Positions 12,751 to 26,808 of a stretch of 64,000 nucleotides of DNA are shown here, piece after piece (the first letter of the stretch is position 1; each line of letters begins with the position of its first letter). The notes beneath the pieces are model-generated. The model was given only the letters and a program-made list of their open reading frames with translations, made no database searches and had not been told where the DNA came from. Origin of the DNA: Eremophila alpestris peregrina (Eukaryota; Chordata; Aves; Passeriformes; Alaudidae); the NCBI GenBank assembly GCA_009792885.1, contig WMCF01000025.1, positions 1,075,852 to 1,139,851 on the forward strand, in the 5' to 3' direction. The translations under genes were made by a program, and so were the position numbers.

Positions 12751-15287
12751 CAGGTCCCTGCTTCATGCTTTGCCTTCTGTGGCAGGAGGCTCAGGGACCT
12801 GCCCAACTAGGACACAGTTAAACTGTAGATGTGGCTCAGGGCTGCACTGTACCACTAGAAGGAACAGAATTCCAGCCAATGCTGAAATGCTTTGCAGCCT
12901 CAGAAAGTCAGTCACTGCTTTCCAAATGAGTAGATATTCTGGAGTCTGTGGGAAGCCTGGGAAAACACCACAGCCTGGTATTTCTAAAGCAGCCATGAAA
13001 CTAAATCAGCTGAGGGAAAGAGTGGGCATGCCTTGAAGCCAGGCATTAAAAATATATTTTGTAGGATTAATCTTCACATTTTCCTGTACTTCACCCTTTA
13101 TTCCTTTTCTGCATTTCAGCCAGAATCCAAGTCTGTACATCTTTTCAAATAAGCCACAAATAATTTCCCCTCTTAAATTTGTTTGCCATTGTAGCGACAT
13201 CATTTTACAGCACACCAAGAATTTCCTGAGTTTTTTAATACTATCACAATACCTCACTTTTAATTACTTGAACAAAAAGGTTTCAAGTCCGTCAGAGTGC
13301 CTTTCAAGGCCTGCAAAGATATTAACTGATTCCATAACCAATTACCTACATTTTCCTTTACTTATTGCAAATGTGACCTTTTGTTAGAATTTGATTGCAA
13401 GTTTCCTGCTGTGAGTATATAACTATCTCTGTGTCTGAGAATGGCTACCCTCCACTCATGTGATGACTGCTGTTAATTTTAATACACTTTGATGGCTAGA
13501 GAACAAATAAGTGTCTGTGACACAGAGCAGAGACATTTGAAGGTGGATAAACTACCACTTTAATGAGTAGAAATCAGCAAGTAAAGGGGCCTTCCAGTGA
13601 CAAACCAGAAGACCTTCAACCTAAGCAAAGTATTTTTCAGTCTGAAGGGAATTAAAAAAAATCCTACTTTCTATAGAGGTGGAATAACAAAACACCCCAT
13701 AAAAATGACACACATTATAGAAAAGAAGTATCCATAAATAAATGCTCTCCAGAGGTAATCTATTTTTCTTATAAATTAAACTATGTATGAGAAAATATTT
13801 CATGGGACTATTGTACTTATATGTTTTTATTACCTGTTGATAGCAATTCTCTGAGATAAAACAACACCATGTTTATAGACCATTATTTTACATACTGGCA
13901 CTGCATTACTCTTGTTTGCATAAATGTTTGGGGGTTTTTTGTTCACTCTAAAGACAATCTTCAGGCTAGAATCCTATCTCTGAAGAAAAACATTAACAGA
14001 TTTTTTGGAGTTCAGAGAAAAGCAAGAACTAAAATTAGGAACCCGGAAGGATTTCCTTGCAAGGCAAGATTAAAAAAAGGGTTACTTACTATGACTAAGT
14101 AATGATCAAGGTGAAACATTAATTCTTTATAAATATTTGAATACTATGAACCCTTAGGAATGAGAGAAATTAATTAACAATATGTAAAGGAGTACTGGGA
14201 TATTAGAGAGGTTGTAAATACAAAAGTATGAAAACTGCATTATTTATTGTAAAGAAAAAGTATACAAGCTATTAAAAGTAAATTAATAAAAATACTGTCT
14301 GCTTATGTAAAATGATATTGAAGCTAAAGTTTAACTCTTCAAGCTGCATTCTTTTCTATACTGTTATTTCCCCTAAAAATGCACAATACAATTGCACATA
14401 GAGGTTCCTTTGTGTAAAATCAAGAGAATAAAAGAAAAGCCTTGCAACCAGGCTGGTTTTTCTTCCTTTTCTAGTTTTCATTCACAGTTTGTGGGTGTAT
14501 TCTGAAGCCTAAGTAGTGACTCGTTATCAGTAATGGAAGAGTTTGCAGAGCACAAGGTCTCTGATTACGCGTTAAAAAGGAGAAACAAGCAGAAAATATT
14601 CTCTAAATATATTCTTTCCTACTCAAGCCCCATTGGATGGTTTCTCAAACTGATGAAATCATCCATTGTTAGCCTAGAGAGTTACCTTTCCTTATGTTTC
14701 CAATCACTGATTAAATGATTCTCATTTATTTTGAGAAAAAAACCCAAAACCAACAGTTTTTATTTTGTTACCCCCAGAAAGAAATTCCACCTTTGCACTG
14801 ACTCCAGAATCTACCACTTGTCTGGATTCTTACACCCTTACTAAATACTCTGTACAATAACTTCAGATTTATATGAGGACTTAGGGCCCTCTACAGCATT
14901 TTAGTTTCACAGCCTATAGCTGACTTCTTTTCTGCAATCACTCTTAATTAAATAAGCAGAGGAGGGGCATTGCCTTTGCAAAATACTCATTATGAAAGTT
15001 ATCCAGTAACAATAATTTGTCTCAATATCTTAACATTTTGGTCTGAAATTGTCCATACAGAGTCAGATCATTTTAATTTACTTGCTAGAAAAGAGAGTTT
15101 CTGTAAAGAAGGCTTATTCCAAGAGTCAGATGAGCAAAATTACTATGATGCTTATTCAAGCCCCTCCACTCAGTGATGATACCAGAAGATGCACTCCTGT
15201 AGCTGACATTCTTCTCAGAAGGTAGGAAAAACTCTTGGTCTAGCTCCCATCATGACTAGTTCATTCCTGATAAGGTAAATTTTAATG
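12751..15287. other. Intergenic, no gene recognised
   Basis: Mostly AT-rich single-copy-looking sequence. Short open frames on both strands lack recognisable domains. No repeat family was recognised before the CR1 that begins at about 15288. Confidence 0.55.
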
Positions 15288-15784
15288 ATCACAGAATCAC
15301 AAGGTTGGAAAAGACCTTTAGTATCATCGAGTCCAACTCATGCCCTAACTCCTCAACTAAACCATGGAACCAAGTGCCACATCCAGTCTTTTTTTAAACA
15401 CATCCAGGGATGGTGACTCCACCACCTCCCTGGGCAGACCATTACAGTACTTTATCACTCTTTCCATAAAAAACTTTTTCCTAATATCCAACCTGTATTT
15501 CCCTTGGTGCAGCTTAAGACTGTGTCCTCTCATTCTGTTGGCTACTGCCTGAAGAAAGAGACCAACCCCCACCTGACTTTCAGGAGGTTGTAGAGAGTGA
15601 TAAGGTCACCTCTGAGTCTCCTTTTCTCCAGGCAAAACAACCCCAGCTCCCTCAGTCATTCCTCACAGAGTTTGTGTTCCCAGCCCCTCACAAGCCTCGT
15701 TGCCTCCTCTGGACATGCTCAAGTGTCTCAATGTCCTTCCTAAACTGAGGGGCCAGAACTGGACACAGCACTCGAGGTGTGGCC

Positions 15785-16456
15785 TCACCAGTGCCGAGTA
15801 CAGGGGAAGAATGACCTCCCTGCTCCTGCTGGCCACACTATTCCTGATACTGACCAGGATGCCGTTGGCTTTCTTGGCCACCTGGGCACAGATGGCTCAT
15901 GTCCAGCTGCTGCCACCAGCACTCCCAGGTCCCTTTCCATCTGTGCACTATCCAGCCACACTGTCCCCAGCCCATAACGCTGCAGGGGGTTATTGTGGCC
16001 AAAGTGCAGGACTTGGCACTTGGACTTATTAAACTTCATCTTATTTGACTCTGCCCATCCATCCAACCATTCCAGATCTCTCTGCAGAGCCCTCCTACCT
16101 TCCAACAGATCAACACACACTCCCAGCTTAGTGTCATCTGCAAATTTACTAATGAAAGACCCAATACCTTCATCCATGTCGTCAATAAAAATATTAAACA
16201 GTACTGGCCCCAGCACAGACCCCTGAGGGACACCACTGGTGACTGGCCGCCAGCTGGATGCAGCACCATTCACCACCACTCTCTGGGCCCGGCCATGCAG
16301 CCAGTTCCTAACCCAGCAAAGAGTGCTCCTGTCCAAGCCACAGGCTGCCAGCTTATCTAGGAGTGTGCTGTGGGACACAGTGCCAAAGGCCTTGCTGAAA
16401 TCCAAATAGACAACATCCACAGCCTTTCCTGCATCCACCAGGCAGGTCAGCCTCAT
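15785..16456 (-). pseudogene. CR1 reverse transcriptase fragment, open for 223 codons
   Basis: The longest uninterrupted coding remnant of the CR1 above. It covers the palm domain: YLDFSKAF, GVPQGSVLGP and FADDTKL in the normal order, then the WLDGWAESNKMKFNKSKC region. The last roughly 30 residues are out of frame relative to the family. The two catalytic aspartates of motif C are retained. It has no start context of its own; the first Met is simply the first in the open frame. It is a fragment, not a functional gene. Confidence 0.85.
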
Positions 16457-16594
16457 AAAAAGAGATCAGGTTGGTCAAACACAACCTACCCCTCCCAAAC
16501 CCATGCTGGATGGGTCTGATACCCTGGCCATCGTGTATGTTCTACGTGATGACACTCAATATAAACTGTTCCATAACCTTGCTGGGTAATGAGG

Positions 16595-16954
16595 TCAGGC
16601 TAACTGGTCTATAATTAATAGGATCCTCCTTCCCACTCTTTTTGTGTATGGGCATCCCATTGGCCAGCTTCCAGTCATCTGGAACCTCACTAGTGAGCTA
16701 AGACTGTTGGTGAATGATAGAGAGGGCTTCACAAGCTCATCTGCTAGCTCCCTCATCACCCTGGGATGGATCCTATCTGGTCCCATAGATTTATGAATAT
16801 CCAAGTACCTCAGCAGTTCTCTGACTGCCTCCTCCTGGATAACAGAGGCACCATTCTGCTTCCTGTTATCTACCAACCCAGGAGGACAGCTGTCTTGAGG
16901 ACAAGCCATCTTCCCACTAAAGACTGAGGCAAAAAAGGTGTTAAGCACTTCCAC
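16595..16954 (-). pseudogene. CR1 ORF2 fragment upstream of the palm domain
   Basis: A 119-codon frame with the CR1 linker and early reverse transcriptase signature (VLNTFFASVF near the start, then GPDRIHPRVMREL). It shifts frame after about residue 105, where the family would continue into the GKEDPINYRP motif. It is separated from the downstream palm fragment by that frameshift and a stop, so both are pieces of one broken ORF. Confidence 0.85.
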
Positions 16955-17141
16955 CTTCTCCTCATCAGCAGTTACTAAATTCCCTCCTGCATCCAGTAGA
17001 GAACAATGGTTGGTCTTACCCTTCCTTTCACAGTTAATATATCTGTAAAAACATCATTTCAGCAGCCCTGTAGTTTACTGGCTGCTGTACTGTTGGCACA
17101 CGCCATCCACAGAGTCATCTAAAACTCATGGTGCTGCTCCC

Positions 17142-17209
17142 TTCTTCTTCTTTTTTTTTTTTTTTTTTTTGGTTGGTTGGTTGGTTGGTTTTGGTTTTGG
17201 TTTTGGTTC
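17142..17209. repeat. T-run followed by GGTT/GGTTTT simple repeat
   Basis: CTTCTTC leads into about 20 T residues (17151-17170), then GGTT units and GGTTTT units to about 17208. This is simple low-complexity sequence just beyond the truncated 5' side of the CR1. Confidence 0.9.
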
Positions 17210-20200
17210 TGTGTAGGTCACTGGGAGAAGGCTGTCTTTGTCCCATCACCTGAGTAGTTCCATGGCTGGTAGGCAACTGGCCCTTCTACTCTTCTGTCAA
17301 ATGTCAAAACCTTGTCATGATGCATCACCAGCTCACACCAATCTTTTATTCTTCTGAACCCTGGGAGTGGTTAGCAGTAATCCATAATCTGCTGCTGTTC
17401 TCTTGCCAACTTGTCAATGAGTTTCCTAAGCCTCCTGCTTAAATTCTGTGTCAGAAAATATTTTTTAAAGGCAATAATAAATACTCTCCTTTCCTTTAGA
17501 GCACCAGACTGGAACCCTCTGTATACCTGGTGCACCTGTGGCTGTTTTCCTGGAAAAGAAAGCCAGTTTCCAAAGAAGGACTGTAATAGCAAGAGGGCAG
17601 GCAGGGCTCGAGCTGTCAGAGCTGTACTGATCATAGGACAGCACTTGAGTGTGAGCTCATTGCCAGCTGGTGTCCAGACTTGGCCTTCTCCTGCAGTGCA
17701 ACTAGCTGGCTCACTGCACAGCATTTTGGAACACAAACTGACAGCCAAGCATTGAAAATGGTGCTGAGAAGGATAGGCAAGGTTTGTGCTCAGCAGTATC
17801 CTCTGACTGGAACAAGCTCATCAGCCAACAGACACAGCCAAAAGAGATCTGGCACACAAGACCAAAGGCTCAGGTGGCATCTCCAAGAGGAACTATTGGT
17901 TACAAGTAGTTCCACATAACTTCTTAAAAAATCGGTGTTGAATCCATGTTCACACTGAATAGAAACAGAGCACTTAGTAGAACATTGTTTCCAGAAAGGC
18001 TCAGTCAGTCTTGCCTCTTTGTATCAGTGTGACCTGCAATTTTTTTCCCTGATTCTCGGTAAGAACTATTGAACCAAGGAGGAGGGAGGAAATGCTTATA
18101 TTACAATGGGTATATTTTTTAATAAAATGTAATTGATATCCAGATATATGTCAGTCAAGGTCATGAAACCTAGACTGTGAAATCCAGTGAGACAGCAAAT
18201 CTTACCAAATCTGATTATATTAAGGGCAAAGAGCATCTCAAATATAAGACAATCAAGATGAATTAAAAATCAGAACAATATAAGATACAAAGCTGCATGT
18301 CTTTGAAAACAGAAACTGCTTGTTACTGGCACATATTGTATTACACAGCATCTTGAAGAGTGTCCCCAATCTGTAACTTTCTCCATTATAAACTTCCTTG
18401 TGTTTTTGTTGTCTTACTATTTTTCAGTAGTAAGTTATCAATACGTTTCAGTCTTTTTTGATTGCTTAGAACTGAATTTGCCATTTTTTTAAATAAAATT
18501 AATTACAAAAATCTTGATAAAACCAGTAAGGAAGATATTAATAGCAAATAAAACTACTACAAATTTCTAATAGTTATCTATTAAAATTCAGCCAGTCTTT
18601 GTAAGTCATATCTTTAAAGTTGCACTGTGGACTGTGAAGTTACTTTTAAGCCATAAAAAGGGAAAAGTGATATTTTGTATCAGTGAAAAACTGGACCAGC
18701 TATGCCATGGCAAAGGGGATCAAACTGATTTTTTTTTCCTTCCTTTTGCAAGATAGAACAATTTTAGCCATTGCATAGATCGAGACAGATTTTCACATTA
18801 GCAGTCACTGGTCTTGCTGGTGAAGCAGAATGACAAGTTAAATTCAAAGGCTAGAGAGACCATATTTGCAAGATGGATAGGATAAGTGGGATTCAGTTTC
18901 CTAAACATTCCTAAAGCTCTCTGAGATGCCATGGGCAGCCACAATGTCTGCAGGTGGCCAGCAGGTCTGAGTAAGGTCTTTAGGGAGATCTGCTCCCTTG
19001 CAAACAAGCAGGAGGCCAGGCAGGTTTAAAATGTCAGACAACACCAAAAGTGATCCTTGGCCTTCCTGTTACAGCAACTGAATCTCCCTCTTCTCCTTGA
19101 GTATTCCTTAACTCAACCTCCTTGTAGGGCCTGGAGCTGTAGTTTGCCTTTCACTCCATTCCTACTAGAAAATTGAGTTTCTCTAGAGACTTCACTAAAA
19201 CTGAACCTTACACACCAAGATGTTGATCCCTAGATTTTCATCTGGGAAAGGACTAAGATTTTTTCTCTGTTTTCTTTCTTCCTCTTTAGGAGTTCATATA
19301 AATTATTGATTGCACTACCTGCATCCTTGCACCTCACTTCTGGCCACCCTGGCAGAACACAAAGGAACCCATGCTGGAGATGCAAGAGCTTTCTAAAAAT
19401 TCTCATTCTCTTTTCAAATTAAATGCCTAGACACCTGACCCATCACAAAAGTAAATAAAAGCTACCAAAATCTTTGCTGTCTTCCAGAATTGTTCAGTGG
19501 TCAGTGCTCACAGAATGTGAAAGATCTGCTCTGAGAGACTTATTAAAGTGAAAAGAAGGGGCTCAGTCCAGTTCTCCTACTAGCCAGCAGACTGCCTGCA
19601 GCAGAAAACCATTGAAGAACTGCAGGTGCAGCCTACCGAGGCTTGACAGAGCTGTTCCATCTCGTGTTAATAATTAAATATTCATTGGAGCATGGACCAG
19701 AACCTGACTCTCCCACTTCCCAGGTGATAGCCCTAATTATATGCCTATGTCATCAATCTCTGTCTCTGCTGTAATGAATAGTCATTATTTGTATATACTG
19801 GAAGAGTTTTAACAGGAGATAGCTCTCCTCCCTCTTCCCCTCCCCTCTGAATATCTGACAGCCAAGAGGCCCCAGTACTCCTTCTGGCACAGATGAAGGG
19901 ACAGGCTAAAATCTTCTCTGAATTACACAGAGTAACGAATCTGAGAAGAGGTTCGTGGGGAACAGCCATAGCACTGCAAGGTAGTCCTCAAAGACTCTCC
20001 TTTGGGCTAAGCTGAGGGAAACTGATTCTGGTAGGAAGTCAACTGAGGTCTTAAGAAGAAGGATTCTGACTGGGTTGGCTGTGGGTATGTATTTGGGCAT
20101 GCCATTAGACACTGAACTAGTGTCTGACATCCCTGCCGCTTCCTAAAGACTAGAGCTGTGCACCAAAAAGAAGAAATAGATGCTTAAGGCTTTTCACACA

Positions 20201-23200
20201 TCTAACCATTATTATCTACAGGATTACCTGCAGAGGTATACATTGCTTCAGATAACTTTCCAGTGAAAGACAGTATCAATAATCAATATAGTGGCTCTGT
20301 GCTCCTCTCCCTTCAGGTGTCATTACACAGCCCTTGCCACTGACTCGAACAACATAAAGATTTCACATTAAGACTCACACAAAAGATCCCTCAGACTCTA
20401 TAATCACATATTGCCTCTCCAGGGCATTTTCTTCAATGCAATACCATATTTTCATATCCATTACTCACATTCTCCGTAATACTTTCAGCACTAACACTGC
20501 TGAAATTACTTGTGCAGGCTTTAAACAGGCTGGTTATACTACACTAAGCAGGTGTTTCCCCAGAGTTTTCCATTGCCAGATCCTTCCTGAAATGCAGCAC
20601 AAGAGAATTCGTCTATCACAAGAGTCTGTTAATGCTTACCTTTTCTTTAGGAAAACAAATGAGATTAGAACTGATAAACTTAGCACTATTTATAATAGAC
20701 TCACTAGTTCTGGTCACCCTGTGTGTGCAGAATTACTAACTCTACACTGCAGAAAAGCTTTTTCTATTAAATCCTGGTAAAAAGAGAGCATAGATTTTTA
20801 TTTTTTTTGCATGACAGCTTTACACATTAGCCTCTTTAATATAGTAGCCTCTCTCTTTAGTGAATGAGTGCTTTGCCAAGCCAAGCTGCAGCAGGGGCTA
20901 GTGCAGTGCCCACATGACTGGGAGGGGCATGGGGCACAAGATGAGCTTTTCCCTTGCACACCTGATCACATGCTGAAGCATGATCCTTCTTCCCCCCCAT
21001 ACAGTACCCAGCACAAGGCTCCCACTCGCCAGCTGCTGCATGGAGTCACAGATCCCCTTCAGTGACCTACATCTGCCTCCTGTGACCAAGATGCCAGAGA
21101 AATGGCAATATCATGTTGTGTATTACTAGTCTTCCTGTGCTGCTGCAAGGACTAGGAGATGAAGACTCCTCTGATCTTGTCCCCCTCTGTAAATCCGCAC
21201 CTACAAATATTGGCTGAATTCTACTACAGACAGCAGGCCCATAGCTAATCCATGATTATACCATCTACCTTGGGTCCTTCCCCGTTGCATCTATCATTTG
21301 TTTTAAAAGCAATTACTGTGTAAGGCAGCAGCTGTTAAAACATAACTTTCTAAAACCCATTCAAAATGGCAATTTTGAAAATGTTCCATGTAAATCTTTT
21401 GCACACCAACTGTGCTTTTGCTAACAGCAGTTACAACAGTGTCACCTCAGTGAGTTGTTTAGAATCACTCTCAATTTCACCTTAACAGAGTAGCAGGAGA
21501 GCCAGACTTTCCAAATCAGGCTTTAACACACTCCGAGGCAAAACTGAAGGCAAAACTGAATATTTGCTTTGTTAGTGGCAGCATTCAAACATTATGCTCT
21601 CATCCCAGCACAGCCTTTGTGAAGCCCAAGTGAAACGTGCAGCAGGATAGTGTATAATGATTCACAGGGTCCTGTGGGACCAAGGAGAAAGTTTCACCTG
21701 CAGCTGGGTGTGAGGAAAGGAATGGCACATTGCTAGAGCTTGGATCACACCATTTCTACAGCAGGAAAGACAGAAAAAGCAGAGAGAACATCCATTAAGA
21801 CTCATGTGTGCTTTATGAAATACAGCTACAAGCAGTATTGATTTTATCTCCTTTCATCTATATAGGACAAAGAGAACTTTACCTCTGCTTATAATTGCTT
21901 TAATAATTAAGAAACTAAAAGCCTAGCTGTGATCTCCCATATATAAGTAAGAAAACATGATGAAAATACAGGAAGGAAAAAGGACTGGAAAAATGTTGGC
22001 TGAGCAGCTCTCTTGGCTACTGCACTGAACATACCAGTACATCAGCCTTATCACATTATTATTATTGTGGTGGCTTGCCATGCCATCTAGCAGGGACTCA
22101 GGGAACTACCAGTTCTGGGAAAGAACTGAAAAGGCAACACAAAAACAAGACCAAGAAAAGTGTTCTGGAATATATATTTTTGAAGAGTAAATATAAGCAT
22201 TTGCAGTTTTGCAATGCAACAGCTTCTGAATAAAGAGTAGTTTCCACAAAAAAAAAGATCTTCTGCCTGTAATTCTTTAGTAATACTGAGCACTTCCAGA
22301 GATTCATTACACATTGTGTTTGAAAATATTTTTCTTCCACCTTTAAATGCCTCATATTTACTAATTTTTTTCTAAAATTAACAATTAAAATCTGCAGCTG
22401 GCTTTCCATACATCATGTGTTTCACCTCTGGTGTGTTCATTTTCCTAATCCTTTCTCTGATTTTTTTTTCCTGATGCTTCTGTGAGTTGAACCCCCACAT
22501 GCTTCTAGACCTATACTGAGACTAAACTCAAAGTGGTTTGTGAACATCACTGATGACCCCACACACTACACACCAACATCTGTCTAATTTAGTTGTACTT
22601 TACTACTTACTGGCATGCAAAAATTACTTCTTAGACTTATCTTTTTTCAAAGGGGTAATGTGCCGTTCTTTAGAGTTAAAATGATTTTCCATCCAATAAA
22701 TTACTAACCCTCACCAGATATGTCAAATCAAAAGAGTACATTAATGCAAACTTCATTAATTCAGATTCCTGCTTGACAGCTGTATTTTATACTGCATGGA
22801 CAAAATCATATTTCTGTTCTCTTTTTAAGCATTTATTAAACAGGATGTTTGAATGAAATTTTATTTTTTCTTAGTGTAAAGCTACAGCTCTCTACCACTT
22901 GGTCACACAGTAAAAGCCTTTTCAAATCTTTACATACACCAATACTATGCTTGCCCCAAGGAATTCTTAAAAGGACATAAGAATGTCCCTACTGCTGTCC
23001 CTCTACCTCTCACTGAGAGACTAAGCCTCTTAGACTTTTACAAACATTGATAACTTTGACATTTCTCCTTCATTTTCCCTCCCTCTTCCTCAATTTTTAT
23101 TGCATCTATCTTCCTTCTCTAGCATGAATGCCTCACAGTCCAACACCTTTTAACCCATACACCTGTTCTCCTCACTTTAGCAGTTTCCTTTTGCTTTCTC

Positions 23201-25324
23201 TCTTGTAGCACATAGCAGATCCTACCAAAAGGTGGTTTTCACCTCCCTTGCAAACAAACACACTGTGACTGCATTCTCCCCATTGGAGCTGTCAGTATCA
23301 CCACCATCATCACCACAGACAGTTCAGAGAAAAAATTTGGACAAGTAATGATCTGCTGTTGACTTCACCACTGTACTTTCTCCAGTCCCCTCATCCAGCA
23401 GAATGGAGTGATGGGAAAACAGGGACAAAAGTTGTGGCTACAAGATCAAACACATCAATGCAGCTCCACCCAGCCCTGATGCTGGCCATGCACCTATTTC
23501 TTCTTGGTCTCCCTGCCAACACAAGGGAATCAGTTCCTGTGGTGTGCATCACATGTGACACATTGCTTCCTGGCAGAGCCCATATTTGCAGTGACATCCC
23601 TCGACAGACCACCTAGAAATGCCAGGGTCTCTGCCATCCTTACCCTGAATCTGTGGTCTCCTGGTTCCAGATTATCCAAATTGAAAATGTACTCAATAGG
23701 AATTAGAGATAGAAGTTTTGGTCATGACAACACTCTCCAACAGACAGAGATTTATGACCTTTTTCCCTGGTACTGAAGGGATAGATATGACGGAAAAATG
23801 GAATCCAGTTGTTTGGTCACCTTTGACCATTTGAGGACAAGGTAAATCTGTAAATCCTACTACTCATCTGCCCCAGGATACTCATTTCTCACTGGGCTGT
23901 ACCACTTTCACACTCTGCTACCTGCTCTCCTGCCATTACAAGTTACATTGCTATTATAGAAAATATCCTGTTTGGAAACTGGAGCCACACAGTCTGAGTC
24001 ATCACCAAAAACACTAGGACTCCCTCTACATTCAGCATTATTCCACTGGGAAAAAAAAAATCAATCATTTTCTTCTAAAGCACATTTGGACAAACTGGTT
24101 TTGCTCTAGGGGTAAAACCAGACTCATAAATAACTTGCGCCCCTTTCTTTCATGATGCCATCCAACAGTTCAGTGTATGTCCTGGCTGATGTTTTCAGGT
24201 TAAGCAATGATGAACAGTGCCTGTTGCCACCTTGGATGATTACAGTGCCAAGCACTGTCAGGAGGCCTTTGTGTCATCCATGTCCTCTTTATGTGCTTCA
24301 GGCTTTCTAGCTTTTTTCCAATCCCTTTGTTTTCAGTTATCTTCCATAACAACCAGTTGATTGTCTTCTTCTGTCATGTCCTCTCTCACTCATCTTTCAT
24401 CCAGGCCAAAGAGTCAATCTGTTTAGTTTTGCTTCATGCTGAACTTCTGTACCTCTGATCAGTGCTGCTGTGAGATGCCTTGGTACAGGGCTCTGCTGAT
24501 GGTTCAAGTTTATACAGGATCAAATCTGAACCGAACACAGTGAGGGAAAAAATATGTTCAGTGCTACTAATTACAAAGATATGACACCAGGAATTTGCTA
24601 AGCTATGTGAGTGAAACATCACTACATGTAGCCTAGCATCTCTCTTGGGCACCCACCATTCCCAGCTGTGAGAAGCAGGTTACGAGGTCTTTGGTATGTC
24701 CCATCCAGGCAGTTCCTACATTTTTATGTCTTACTCTTTACTTTTCCCGGTTTTATTACATATTTCTTTCAGAGGGGAATGGGGAGTAACAATAATTATT
24801 ATCAATATTCCAGAGAAAAGTGCATCCCTTGTATATGGGGTCATAATGATATTTCAGTTTTCCTTCCTTGTCCGTAATTAATCCTTTTCAGATTTACCTA
24901 CTTAGCATCACTAAGCACATAATCAACTTTTTAATAGAATTATCTGCCAAGTTCTTCCTTGTATATATTCTTCCTTTGCCTGCAGTATTTTTTATTTACT
25001 AATATTGACTTCCTAAATCATTTTACAATTCTGCTATTATGTACCTTGAAATTCTTTTGTGACTCTTGTTGCCACTCTCAATAATTTTGTATCATATTGT
25101 TTTTCACAATAGTTTTTATCTTCTTTTCCAGACATTGCATGCATACACTGAATGCAATTACAGATTCCTGATGCATCCTGCCACAAAAATTGATCTCTTA
25201 AAAACATAACTTTTCCCTCATCCCCTAGACAGCTATTAGTACATAAGAAGACCACACAACAAAACTCATCAACCCAGAGGTCTGTAGTGATGGAACAATC
25301 TAGAGTTCTTTTAAAAGATGCTGC
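17210..25324. other. Intergenic, no gene recognised
   Basis: AT-rich sequence with only short open frames and no recognisable protein, RNA gene or repeat family. A 12-bp direct duplication (GGCAAAACTGAA) occurs at about 21537-21560. The stretch at 20870-21100 is more GC-rich but shows nothing identifiable. Confidence 0.5.
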
Positions 25325-25880
25325 ATTTGTTTTTGGCTGGGATACATTTTCCTCACAGTAGCTGGTAGGGGGCTCTGTTCTGCATTTCTGCTGAAAGCAG
25401 CATTGATAACACAGAGCTGGTTTTGTTACTGCTGAGCAGTGCTTGCTCAGCATCAAGGGATTTTCTGTTTCTCACACTGCCCCACCAGTGATGAGGCTAG
25501 GGGGGGCAAAAGGAGTTGGAAGGGGGCACAGCTGGGACATGGCTAACCCCAAAGGGATATCCCACAGCATACGGTGCCATGCTCTACATACAAAGCAGAG
25601 GGAAGAAGGTGGAATGGGGCGGATTTGGAGCAATGATATTTTGTCTTTTCAAATCATTGTGTCATGTGATGGGGTCTGACTCTCCTGGGGATGGCTGAAC
25701 ACCTGCCTGACCGTGACGAATTAATGCCTTGCTTTGCTTTCCTGGAGTGTGCAGCTTCTGCTTTCCCTATTAAACTCTCTTTATCCCAACCCATGAGTTT
25801 TCTCACTTTTAGTCTTTTGATTCTCTCCCCCATCCTGTTGGAGTGTATGTCTGGCTCTTTACTGCTGGCCAAGCCTCTGA
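25325..25880 (+). mobile_element. Solo LTR, avian ERVL-type
   Basis: The segment follows in order the landmarks of a common bird ERVL-type LTR. These are TTTTTGGCTGGGATA near the start, CTGCTGAGCAGTGCTTGC, CCCCACCAGTGATGAGGCT, AAAGGGATATCCCA, GGGGATGGCTGAACACCTGC, CCTATTAAACTCTCTTTATC, then ATGAGTTTTCTCACTTTTAG and TTCTCTCCCCCATCCTG. No retroviral coding sequence follows, and no second LTR was found, so it reads as a recombined solo LTR. The ends are eroded and approximate. Assignment rests on memory of the consensus, with the ERVL class less certain than the LTR identity. Confidence 0.75.
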
Positions 25881-26204
25881 CCCTTCACCACTGGACAATA
25901 AACAACAAATGGAAAGAAAATTTTTTCACCCTCTTTTCTGTAGCACTTCGGCAACTTCTGCACTACCATGTCTCCTCCCTGACTCCCTCTTTGAGGAGGA
26001 CACTCTTTCTGAAAACTTTCCATTTCCAAGCCCACCTTTGTGCTTTGGTGGTGTTTTTCAGACTGTAACATCAATAAGTTGACAATAGTTTCTAAAATGG
26101 AGAAAAATTATCATCAGAAAATCCATGGAACCCTAGGAAATTCTTGTTTCCAAAGACATTTATCTATTAAGAGGTCTGAGTAGTAGTTTTTAAAAATAAA
26201 CTTG

Positions 26205-26734
26205 GTTGCATAGGAAAGGGATGCAATCCAGAGGGATTTTGACAGGCTTGAGAAGTAGGTCACTGAACCTCATGAGGTTAAACAAGGCCATGTGCAGGCT
26301 TGCACTTGTGTGGCTGCAATCACCAGTATCAGTACAGGTTGAGTGATGAATGGACTGCAAGCAGAGAAGAGAAGGACATAGGGATACTGGTGGATATAAA
26401 AGTTTATATGAGCCAGCTCTCGCATCACAGAAAGCCTGTTGTGTCCTGGGCTGCATAAAAAGAATTGTGGCCAGCAGGTTAAGGGAGGTGGTTCTCCTCT
26501 TTACTCCACTCTCATGAAAGCCCATCCAGAGTAGTGCATCCATTTCTGGAGTACCCAGTACAAGGAGCCTGTTGGGGTGGGTTCAGAGGAGGGTCAGGAA
26601 AATGACTAATGGGCTGGAACACCTGTGAAGACAGACTGAGAGAGTCAGGGTGTTCAGCATGAAAAAGAGAAGGATCTGGAGGGACCTAATTGTGGCCTTG
26701 GAATACTGTAAGGGAGCTTTTAGGGAGATGATAG

Positions 26735-26793
<59 letters not shown>

Positions 26794-26808
26794 GATAGGA
26801 TAGATAGA

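Larger units (their letters stand above)
15288..17075 (-). mobile_element. CR1: CR1 LINE with degraded reverse transcriptase
   Basis: A 5'-truncated chicken-repeat-1 non-LTR retrotransposon in minus orientation. The 3' end lies at left, with CACAGAATCACAAGGTTGG, the usual CR1 tail. Reverse transcriptase pieces read leftward. The first, at 16954-16595, contains the LDIHKSMGPDRIHPRVMREL segment. The second, at 16456-15785, contains motif A (YLDFSKAF), motif B (GVPQGSVLGP) and catalytic motif C (FADDTKL). A stop lies near 16543 and a frameshift near 16640, and the frame shifts again after about residue 200 of the second piece. Endonuclease and 5' parts are absent, so it cannot move by itself. 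The right boundary is approximate. Family identity is secure from the motifs; the subfamily is not determined. Confidence 0.95.

Noticed and set aside
25037..25456. 139-codon minus-strand frame overlapping the start of the LTR
   Set aside because: It overlaps repeat sequence and shows no recognisable retroviral or host protein.
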